Assembly (NCBI GenBank): GCA_037447655.1
Contig: JBBHKE010000573.1
Coordinates: 1 to 62,000, forward strand
Source of the DNA: Zygnema cylindricum
Taxonomy: Eukaryota > Streptophyta > Zygnematophyceae > Zygnematales > Zygnemataceae
Length of the DNA stretch: 62,000 nucleotides
Direction: 5' to 3'
The notes beneath the pieces are model-generated. The model ran no database searches. It saw only the letters and a list, made by a program, of their open reading frames with translations, and was not told where the DNA came from. This document shows, one piece after another, positions 12,043 through 21,193 of the stretch (position 1 is the first letter of the stretch; every line of letters starts with the position of its first letter). The translations under genes and the position numbers were made by a program.

Positions 12043-12470
12043 TTGACAGTCTGTCACTATATTATGCCATTTCCGTTCAATGTTTCGATTGTATTTTCCC
12101 GTAACTCTTTTGAAATAAGGCCCACATAGGTTCATGTTCCTCGACGAGGCTTGAAAAGACACATCTAATTTTCATTTTGTACAATATAGAACAAGTAACA
12201 CCAATGCATGCTTTGTTTTTTCATCCAAAAGTATTCATTACCACACTAAGCAACCGCATGGACTAAACCTCTTTACGGTATTTTCTTCCTTCTCAGTTCA
12301 TGGGCACAGATCATTTTGTGGATAAAGAAGCTTTGTTGCATGGACATATGGAAAATCCTGTCCGACGGGGTAAATAAGGGGCTGCCCAAAAAAATGAAAA
12401 GGGGTAAGTAAGAGGCTGCCCAAAAAAATGAAAAACTCAGTATACTTTGAATGAAAAACTCAGTATACTG
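12043..12470 (-). pseudogene. Inverted decayed copy of exons 2-3 of the 10-kb gene
   Basis: The reverse complement aligns with 10340-10795: the acceptor context, the exon 2 segment around TTCTCCATCCGCAAAATGATC, the intron with GGTGTTACT, the exon 3 start CTCGTCGAG and past the stop (TAATATAGTGACA). Substitutions are common and stops break the frame. It also carries two tandem copies of the acceptor region (TTTTTTGGGCAGCC twice on the minus strand). Confidence 0.8.
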
Positions 12471-13129
12471 TGAATGTAAATGAGTTACGGAAAACACCGG
12501 TCTGGTCTTTTTTGAGTGACGATTTTTGATATTGCATAAATTTCACACAAGGGAAAAATAGTTGGACATGCTCGCATTAATATGTTGGAAGCCAAAAGTT
12601 TAAAAGTTTGATCAAATTTAAAATTAAAAAATATTGGTATTGACATTGAGGATTATTATATTGAAATGTAACTCTTGTGATAATGTATCTGGATGTTTTA
12701 GATGGATGTTTTAGACAGTATGTTAAAGCACCTGCACTTTTAATACCTGTATCGTTAATGTATTATAAAGTGGCTACTATATTTGTTGTAAATTCTTAAA
12801 ATCTCTTGGAACAATCTCTTATATACGCTACTCGCACATTTCATATATGAATTAAGCCTTCAGGATTCTCACTAGCATGTTCTATTACCATTATTTTTGG
12901 GTATTTAAATCTAAATTTAAGTATTGTTGTAAGATTTGTAGTTTAGGCCATAAATTTAAAAATTCCAAACCTAATGTAAATTTATTAAAATTTTATTTTA
13001 TTAAATCTTGTTCACTTGAATTAATTTCTTATAATTTTATACAAAAGTAAGACTTACAATTATAATATTAGAGGTATACGATTATAATTTTTTGAAAATT
13101 ATATTTGAAAAATTCATTAATGTGAAGTA
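12471..13129. other. AT-rich stretch, possible further relic
   Basis: No intact gene. A + strand run at about 12885-13050 is open and includes a C-X2-C-X3-G-H pattern (CCKICSLGHKFKN); this may be a zinc-binding relic or chance. Confidence 0.3.
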
Positions 13130-13765
13130 TTTTGTTATATTTATGAAGTTTGATTATAGTAGTTAGAAAGATTTAATTTACAAAGATTTACTTTATAGGC
13201 AGGAATTTATAAAAAAATTATGAAATTATATTTATAAAAAAATCCCAAATTTATTATGTTATGGACCCTTTGGGACAAGCAAAACTAATAGTGCAACTTG
13301 CTTTAGAAAAAGTTATTCTGAAAATAGTTTTAAGCAAAACTTTGTAGAATTAAATGCATCTAATAAAAGGTATTACGACAATTATAAATCAGGTAGTAGG
13401 CTTTGTAATCCATAAGGCATCTAAAAATAATTTAAAGATTCTATTATTGGATGTGGCAGGTTATTTAACATAAGAGACACAAGCAGCATGAAGTCGAATT
13501 ATGCAGAACTATTAATAAATCACAAGATTTATTTTAACGTGCAATCATTTAAGATTCAAACACCTATTAGGTCTAGATGTAAAGTTTATAAATTTAAAAG
13601 CTCGAATTTAGAAGAATTAAATGCTTTTGTAGATTTTATTTCGGAAAAAATAAATTTAGACATTGGCATTGAAAAATAACAAAAACTTGTTCTTATGGGT
13701 TGTGGAGGTAAAAAGATTTATAATTAATAACTTAAATTCTCGGACTGTTCAAAAATCTGAGATAT
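13130..13765 (+). pseudogene. Replication factor C (clamp loader) small-subunit relic
   Basis: Clamp-loader small subunits are AAA+ ATPases that load the sliding clamp onto DNA. The motifs appear in family order. Degenerate Walker A GPFGTSKT is at 13263-13286 (family GPPGTGKT), after a NLLCY lead-in. ELNASN is at 13347-13364 (family ELNASDER). LLLDVAG at about 13444-13461 replaces the LDEAD Walker B, and TRFILTCN is at 13522-13545. The SRC motif PIRSRC is at about 13563-13580, followed by VYKFK and an ISEKI.LDI helix. ELNAS and PIRSRC share one frame while LDVAG and TRFILTCN lie in another, so at least two frameshifts plus stops have broken it, and the catalytic Walker residues are changed. 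No introns are evident over the aligned stretch, and the surroundings are much more AT-rich than RPT6. A viral clamp loader or a host retrocopy are the alternatives. Confidence 0.75.
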
Positions 13766-13814
13766 AAGATTTATGATTCATAACTTCAATTCTCAGACTG
13801 TTCAAAATCTTAAC
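13713..13814 (+). repeat. ~50-bp tandem duplication at the end of the RFC relic
   Basis: Units at 13713-13765 and 13766-13814 share AAGATTTATRATTMATAACTT and CTCRGACTGTTCAAAA. The first unit still aligns with the RFC relic. Confidence 0.8.
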
Positions 13815-14159
13815 TATTTAAAATATTAGTAACTAGTTTCATTCGTAAAACAAACAAAAAAAATATTTCAGAATATAAAATAAATCAAATAATTCATAGA
13901 TGTATAGACAATAAATCCGTATTTTATAAAAATGTTTAATTTTATTAAGAATTTGGACGTAATATGAAAGTAAACTAAAATTAATATCTTATTTATGCAG
14001 TTTTGGAGCTATATTTGTACAAGGGGGCATTATAAAACCGAATTTTATAACTTAATAAACAAAATTAAGTTAGTTTATAACAAGCCTGTTTAGAGATAAA
14101 AAATATTTTTTTACAATTTACCTATAAAATTGATAGGATCTTCGAATTTTAAATCATCA
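13815..14159. other. AT-rich gap between the two relics
   Basis: The + strand may continue the clamp-loader C-terminus (an open run near 13870-13930), and the minus strand should hold the aminopeptidase C-terminus, but neither can be aligned by eye. Confidence 0.3.
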
Positions 14160-14745
14160 ACACGTGTAAGAAGATTTTCATAATAAATTTTTATATTCTA
14201 ATAAGCAAGATTCTTTGTGAAATGGTAAGTATAAGCTGTATCTATTACATTGCATTTTAACTGTAATCCGAAATCAACACGTATTAAATTTTGGAAAGGC
14301 TTTAAAACTAATGTTTATCATAACAAGGTATATAATGACAATCTTTATTGTAACTACCTATGTTTGTTGGGAATGTGATATTGTAACCTGCTTTTATAAT
14401 TAAAGATTGTATAAAATTTGCTAATTTATTATCTACTAATTCTAACTTTCAGTCAAAAAAATGGTAAAACCTTTTTCTCTTATTAGTTTAGAATATTCCC
14501 CTAACTCTTTTAAAGTCTCAAAATCCATTTTATAATTTGTTGTGTAATTTTCTACTTTTTCTTAGATTATTAAAATATTAATATTTGTTTTTCAAGTTTC
14601 AATATCTTGAAGTTTTAATTTAGCTTCTACGAAATAAGGTTGCAAATCGTGCATAGAATAATTCAATGATATTGTATCATTGGGTTTTATTCTCAAAAAA
14701 TAATTTTTATATATTTTTTTGCATTCTTCCTCGAATCATAACAAT
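14160..14745 (-). pseudogene. Type 2 methionine aminopeptidase relic
   Basis: Methionine aminopeptidase 2 removes the initiator Met from nascent proteins with a two-metal centre. On the minus strand the family order is visible: a YDSRKNAKKYIK helix (about 14737-14702; family R.AAE.HRQVRKY), RIKPNDT (family IKPGMT), then ITFPTNIGS.N (family AFPTG.S.N). CHYIP follows, with its His at 14337-14335 (the conserved AAHYTP His). VDFG has its Asp at 14275-14273 and IDTAYT its Asp at 14242-14240, exactly 11 residues apart as for the two metal-ligand Asp of the family. Several frameshifts and stops lie between blocks, and the C-terminal ligands (His, Glu, Glu) are not found. A long insert separates the KPNDT and FPT blocks. 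Intronless, very AT-rich and convergent with the clamp-loader relic. Confidence 0.75.
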
Positions 14746-17700
14746 TTGATAACAATTGTAGACTAATAGATTTGGTAATTCGACAAACTTAAAACATTTA
14801 GTTTACCCTAATTCTTTTAGAGTTATAGCTAAAGGATATGTATTAATTATCTGTTTTAGGTTTTCTATAATTTGTTTCCACATCTAAATTTTCCGAGTTT
14901 GTAGAAACTATATTGATTTGATTTAAATCTTCATCTTACCTTACGTCTGTTCATTCTATGGTTTTTCAACTTTACATGCTTATGTCGATGGATGTTTCAA
15001 CAAATTTTTGCTTTTATATTTTTATTTTACTTTTTGTTACCAAGTAGATGTCTCGTCAGTCTCATTAAACCATTGGAAACTATCTTCAAATTTTCTCGTC
15101 CCTAGTGAAAGTCAAAACCATGTCATCACAAACACTTACGATAAATTTTAGACTTTCTTACGGTTTATTGACCTAATATGGAATAATGTGAAATTCCCAT
15201 ATGCTTGTCCTTGTCGACGTTACAAAATAAGTAGTGGAATACGAGATCGAAGGTGGAAAAATAAATTATAAGTGACTAGATTAGAGAGAAAGAATGAGAG
15301 GTGAAAACATGTGAAAGGGGGGAAAAAGAATACTAAGACTTGTACTTGAAACTTTGTTCTTATATGATGTCTTTTTTGTTTCCCATTGGATAAAGCTTCA
15401 TTCAACACCGGCTTCCCTTAGAAAATAAAAAAAAACTAATTTTAGCGGGTTTAGGTTGTAATACCAAACCCTAAAAGAAATTCCCCGTATTTGACATTTG
15501 TGACAAATATTTGGAAGGGCTCGAATGCAAAACATTTTTCTCTAAAATTGCGAGAAAATTGTTGAATAGAATAATTAATTTTTAGTCAGTTTTCTAGTGA
15601 AATCTGTTATTTTGTTATGGTGACTCAACATTTATGTTGTGCCTGTATTCATTGATATGTCTTACATTCACTTTTTCTCTGTAATTGGGCCATTGTCATT
15701 CATAAAAAGTTAAACAAATTTGTCAATGTTTTTGTTGATGTTGGGATGGGTTTCTTTTGTTCTCTTTATTTTGGATATTTTGGGTATTTTTTTAATATTC
15801 AAAAAAATGACACATGAAACTTTTTAAAATCAAATTGTTTCATTCGTCGTTTTTTTTATCGAGTGGACAAAGATCCGATTAACTCTTATTTCGATTTAAA
15901 AAATAACTTTGAATGGTATATGAAGATCCTAAATTCTTTTTTATCCTTTCACATGTTTGATGTTGTTCCTATAATCATGATACACTTTATTGATTTCAAT
16001 GGATATTGATGATTACGATTTCACGTAGTTATCACGCTTGTAAGTCAGAATCATATCGCATTGGCATATAATTCTCATCGGATCGTACCACATCGATCAG
16101 TTTCTGTTTCCAGTTTCTTAAATTATCGACTATGTTGTCGACATTGGTTTGAAACGTTCACCAGCACACGAAAAACAAAAGAGATGAAGGATGATGTTTT
16201 TGATGTATCTGATTAACAAAAGAGATATGCATCCTTCTGGTAACTCAAACAGCTGAAATTTTTTGACTTGATTGTTTGGCCGACTACTCATGTACTCAGT
16301 TGCCCACAAAATAGCGAGAAAATGATGGAAACTCTAATTATCTATTTAAGTACAAAGCGATTCACGGTGTAATGTATTGTAACTTTCCCTAACAGTTGTT
16401 CTTTTTAAGTTCCTTCCCCAAAAGCGAATCTCACTTTCCTTGTCAACGGCACCCTGCTCAATTTTTTTTTCCAAATCTTTTTCAAATATCCTTCCCGAAA
16501 ATAGGGGGGTTTTAAGAAAAATATTTTCACACTTTTAAGATTTGGCATATTGAAACTTGAGAGGGGTTTGAAAAACATTATGAGTTCTCACAAATAAATA
16601 AGCTTAAAAAGTGATTTTTTACTGTACGTTTTTTTATTTGATATGTAATTTGATACATGTGGTTCACTGGAAACTGTGGCGGCTTCATCTATCATTTCAA
16701 CTTTTAAATTTTTAATTTGGTTGTGAGTTTTCCTTCCAGTTTCAATTTGTAATCCAAAATTTGAAGTTATTAAAACGACAACTATAATAGGGGAAAGCCT
16801 CAAAGTTGAAAGAATGGCAGATTGGGCGTGAAACCACGAAGTTAGTATAATGGCAGATACATGGTAATGAAATAGGGCTACTAGGTATAAAAAGTTTTAT
16901 AGAATAACTTTGTTGTACAACTACACGCTTTGTTACGACGTCTTGTGTGAAAGATGAAACCGTTTGACCATGTGACCATTTGACCATTTTGACCGTTTTC
17001 CTATAAATTGTGCGGTATATTGAGGGTTTAATTGTTCAAAACAAAAAATATACCTATCTATAGATGGCATTCTTGATAAACAAAAGATTGCACATAGAAA
17101 AATTATTCTTATAAATAGCGTTTCCGTACAATGATACAACAACATTACCCTGTATTGAATTTTTCGAAGTTATTAATACTTGAGCCACCTAAAAGTACAT
17201 GTTTGACTAATGCTTTTGTGATTGTTAAACCCCAAGGATTCTACTTGATGGGAGAGTCTCCCTTGAACCGTCGAGCCATCAATTTTTCATTGGGGTGGTC
17301 AATTTTGCTCGAAAGCTTTTTGAGGGAACGCTTTTTTCATTCCCTCCGTTTGTTTCATCCCCGCCATATACCTACTTAATAGTAGATCATCTTGATAAAT
17401 ATGTGTATCCGTTCCTAATGTTGTTTATGGAGCAAGAAAAGCCAATATTTCTAGCAAGATAAAATAAAATAGTCTATCTATCTCCTGTTGAATTTGAAGA
17501 TTTTTTTTTTTATTACATGTGGATACGTAATTTACAGTAACACGTACGCGGAAAAGTAAAAAATACATGTACTTATGATGTATCCCACATCATGATACAT
17601 ATCGCGTATCGTCATATAACGTTTTATGATACACTACGCCTCCTTTCGCTACGAGAATAGTGAATTATTAAGGCTAACATTTTATTTGGATTAACTACCC

Positions 17701-17775
17701 TAAATTATGTTATGGCTCGTGGCTCATTATGGGCCACTTATTTAATCCGCGTTAACACCATTGATACGGAATTTG
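14746..17775. other. AT-rich region, no recognisable gene
   Basis: 14746-14940 (-) may be the acidic N-terminal part of the aminopeptidase relic (a DEDLNQINIVSTNSENLDV run). Elsewhere only short coding-like runs exist: + at about 15858-16008 and - at about 16165-16040 (DNIVDNLRNWKQKLIDVV). Neither is recognised. The rest has stops in all frames. Confidence 0.35.
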
Positions 17776-17777
17776 TA

Positions 17778-18157
17778 GTGTTGGGTATGGGGTAAATTCA
17801 TACCGCGATAATTTCGATATTCGATATATCGAATATCGATCGAGCATAATTCTCGATTTATCGTACCAGGACCAACATAAATTATCGCAATACACATTAT
17901 TTTTTAAATGTATTATTTGTATATTATATGTTATATTAGCGAAAAAGACAAATTGTCTGATACGACACGTGCGACATGATGATGGTGTAGCAACAGTAGC
18001 AAGAATAGTTATAATTTTTTTTTTTTTAAAGCCTCGATATATTGGCGATATATCGCGATATTTAGCTTTTCGATATATTGAAGCGATATATCGATTATCG
18101 GGTACCTGAAATTCGATACATATCGAATATCAGCAAACGGTCATGGATACCCAACAC
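17778..18157. mobile_element. MITE with GTGTTGGGTATSGG ends, copy 1
   Basis: Inverted ends GTGTTGGGTAT / ATACCCAACAC with TA on both sides (17776-17777, 18158-18159). The interior is full of TCGATATATCGA-type palindromes. Homologous to 28386-28791. No coding capacity. Confidence 0.8.
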
Positions 18158-18661
18158 TAATAATTTGTCGTCCATGAAAACCTCACGTGAACTAGAGTGG
18201 TCAACTTTAATAGTGATGGGCAGCGTACACCGTGTATGGTTATTGCTTATGAGCGTCAATGACACTTTACCAGTCGGCTTGTCCTACATATCGATACACT
18301 ACACCTAAAATCTGTATTAGAGTCTAAGTTTTTTTATCGTATAGGAATAATTACCGATAATAATGCTAATTGGGAATTTGGAAATTTTCAAAGAAATCGT
18401 CTACTTTAATAAGGAATTATATTTTTTTTTTAAATAGTATGTATAGTTCTTAAAATTCTATGGGTTCCATTTCCCCACAGAAATCGGAGACCTAAAGAAG
18501 CTTATCTAGATAGTGCCAACTCCAAGTTGATAAACCCAAATGACTGACACCTTGACAGTCATTTTCCCAATACAACTTCACCCTGTGAAAGAAGACCTGA
18601 GAATGCAAAGTTAGAATATAAGTTTTGGATAACATTCCCCACTTTGACTTTCCCTTAAAAA
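18158..18661. other. Unassigned stretch next to LTR fragment
   Basis: No gene. 18335-18420 resembles the interior of the TA-flanked MITEs at 60109 and 61407 (GGAATAATTACCG and GGAATTTGGAAATTTTCAA blocks), so an eroded MITE may lie here. Confidence 0.35.
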
Positions 18662-18790
18662 TACCACCACCCTGGCAGGTAAAGACTCTGACCGACTACA
18701 CCCCTGTGTAGCCTGGACTTCTTGAGTCCACAGCAAAAAAAATCACTGAATTTGCTCCCCTGAGCAGTTAGTTATGGCTGGCCAAAGATG
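18662..18790 (-). repeat. Copia LTR fragment in reverse orientation
   Basis: The reverse complement matches the 3' third of the 20146 LTR, including CTCCCCTGAGCAGT, CACCCCTGTG and CCACCCTGGCAG blocks with many substitutions. A short internal repeat of the same motif lies at about 18573-18600. A decayed relative of the full element. Confidence 0.7.
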
Positions 18791-18812
18791 GCCTATAAAT
18801 ACAAAAGGTCAC

Positions 18813-18960
18813 CTGGAGAGAGGCGCCTCAAACACGAGAGAGGCGCCTCAAACACGCTAAGTCCCTTAACTCCTACTCACAACTACCAACTACTCTACCA
18901 TCAGCCAATCAAAAGAGTGTATAATACAAGAAGGTACAATGGCCGATTGTACTTCTTGTA
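18813..18960. repeat. Short duplication and imperfect palindrome
   Basis: GAGAGGCGCCTCAAACACG occurs twice in tandem at about 18815-18855. 18925-18940 and 18946-18960 form an inverted repeat (TACAAGAAGGTACAAT with ATTGTACTTCTTGTA, one base bulged) around a 5-base loop. No gene here. Confidence 0.7.
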
Positions 18961-19269
18961 CGACCATTGTACAACATGGCCTTCTGGTTGACACTTGTCA
19001 CCATGGGGGCCATCGTTCCTCCTCCCATCTTTTCCGGCGTCCAATGATGTGGCGCCACGTGGCACAGCGCGCCGCTATGTCCGAAAGCCGCCAAAGATTC
19101 ATTCGGGTTTGGGGGGTGCGACGTCGTCCGTCCGATCATGTATTTTACACGGTTAGATTCGCGTCCGCGAGCGCTGTTTGTCTATGATGTCGTTTCGTCA
19201 ATTTTGGTCTGTTTAAGTGAAAGTGACGTTTACGTGACATTTTAATAAATCGCCGAACCACAAACGTGC

Positions 19270-19440
19270 ACCGTTTCGTTGACGGAGTAATGGTTAAGGC
19301 GTACTTTTATAAACTACCCTGTAGACCCAAGTTCAAATCCTGTTTAGAGCAGCTTTTGGTAATCTATCAATCTGACTGCCTGTTTCTTTTTGAATATGGC
19401 TGCAGCCATGGTGACTCTCTCTCTCTCTCTCTCTCTCTTC
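19270..19440 (+). mobile_element. Candidate tRNA-derived SINE
   Basis: A perfect Pol III A-box consensus (TGGTTAAGGCG, 19291-19301) lies about 30 bases before a 10/11 B-box (AGTTCAAATCC, 19330-19340). About 70 bases of body follow and then a (CT)n tail at 19414-19438. The tRNA cloverleaf is not intact, so this is not a functional tRNA gene. No target duplication was identified. Confidence 0.4.
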
Positions 19441-20140
19441 ACTCTAGAATCTAAAGTAAGAAGTGAATATTAATTACTTCTTTTCAACATAGACAAATAT
19501 AGACTTTGAAAATACACACATTTTAACAGTTCTATTTGAGATTTTGTAAAAAACCCGAAAGCGTTCAATACGCTAATAACGATTGATGGTGTATAGTTTA
19601 GTTGTGTACTACAGTACACTACTGGACACCGCCAATCGCTAGTAGAGTATATAACGCTAAGGGTAACGTTCCATCAGCCGAAAAGTGAGGTAGTTTACAG
19701 AAATCCACGACTATCCGTACAAAACCGTACCGTTTATTTTGTTTTTATACGAAAAACAACGTTACAAGGAATCTTGCCAATATTCTCCGAAGGTCTGGGA
19801 GGTAATAATGACCGTCGGATGTTCATTTGCGAGGCTTTCGCTTCATTTTTCATTGTAACTGTCAACCTACCTCAAGGAGGTGGGTTGGCAGATACATAAA
19901 ATAAATTGTGACACGCTGGACGATTAAGCTACGTCTCATGATGTTAAACCAGCAAAAATTGACGAAATTTGCAAATGGTATGTACGCTTCAAAATGCAAA
20001 TGAAAATTAAAAAAGTAATCTCGAAACAGTCTTCTGACGCGCTGATTAGGGCAATGCTCTTTCGTCACACTATTTCCGGCAAAGGATTTTCGTCATGTTT
20101 CAAAACATGAACCCTGAAAAATGAGTTGGCGTAAAAGGTT
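19441..20140. other. Intergenic with MITE ends
   Basis: About 19560-19590 ends like the right end of the CACCG MITE family (GCTAATAACGATTGATGGTG then TA), and 19626 starts like a left end (CACCGCCAATCGCTAGTAG). Full elements cannot be delimited. No gene seen. Confidence 0.4.
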
Positions 20141-20145
20141 GGCGT

Positions 20146-21193
20146 TGTAGAAACTAATGGTTTTATTAGTATTTTCTAGGTCTGAAAAGAAATATAGAAG
20201 TCGAGGCAGTCTATCTCTAACTTCTCTCTCCAACTCTCAAACTTGTCGCAGTCACTGAGAAAGTGGAGAGGAAGCTAGAGCCATGGCTACCTTGGCTATC
20301 CTGAGGTTTACGGGAATTTTATATTAGGGTTTATATATTTAATTAAAATGTATGTGCCGGCGGCAGGATTTGATCCTTGTACCTGCCGGCCGGCAGACAC
20401 AATGTAGCCGGTAGCCTTAGCCGTTTCGTCTAGCGATAGTGTTGCCTAGCATATAGTTTGATAATTATTTATATATGTATACAAGCGATAAACCATTTAA
20501 CTAGAATTAATTACGGGATACATAGATCCAGTAATATGTAATGTACAACTTACGGTACGGACATAAATCAGTACCGCGCATTTGTTTCGTAAATGAAACA
20601 AATACCGCGCATGTATTTATTACGGCTACGATTAAAGCCGAATTTAATCGGACGGCCGGGATTAGCGCCGAGATCGCGGAGGAAGATTTCGGCGGTTTGT
20701 GGCCATCGCCACATCGGATGACGCGTGGCAAAATTCCGTTGGATTGTGGAAACTCCGGAGATTATGACACCGAATCCGGATTTGACATGTGTCGACATTT
20801 TGGCCATGTCGTACAATATCCGTACATAAAGTACACCGGCAGCTGTACTTTTGCGTACGGAACTCAATTCTGATTGGTTCCGTACATCAGTAGATAGAGT
20901 CTGTGAGAGAGATAGGACTTAGAAAAATTAGAAGATAGGACCCTCTCTCCCAGAGAGCTTCTGTACAAAAGGTCAACTTTGACCCTCCATAACTTACTGC
21001 TCAGGGGAGCAAATTCAGAGATTCTTTTTGCTATCGACTCAGGGGAGTCTTGTCTTCACAGGGGTGAAGTTGGTCAGAGTTTTTGTCTGCCAGGGTGGCA
21101 GTTATTTTGCTTAAACACAAAGGGGTCAGGATTATCCTAGAGGCTTCTTGGAAGCTGTCCACTCTGAGGACTTATGGAGGTCTCAGAGTTTCA
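20146..21193 (+). repeat. 5' LTR, 1048 bp
   Basis: TGTAGAAACT...TTTCA, near-identical to 25546-26593. It holds TATA-like sequence near 20470 and a perfect stem of 9 bp with a 6-base loop at 20580-20603 (ATTTGTTTC / GAAACAAAT), flanked by direct TACCGCGCAT repeats. Its last 20 bases contain an ATG (21174) in frame with gag. Confidence 0.97.
20366..20423 (-). promoter_or_regulatory. tRNA-like A and B boxes inside the LTR
   Basis: On the minus strand CGGCTAAGGCT (20423-20413, 9/11 to the A-box) and GGATCAAATCC (20376-20366, 10/11 to the B-box) are spaced as in a tRNA gene. The second LTR has the same. It could be an old tRNA or SINE fragment captured by the LTR, possibly giving antisense Pol III transcription. 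Sequence match only. Confidence 0.35.

Noticed and set aside
20541-20873. 110-codon open frame in the 5' LTR, repeated at 25941-26273
   Set aside because: Same LTR sequence twice; no known motif and lies in the presumed noncoding LTR.
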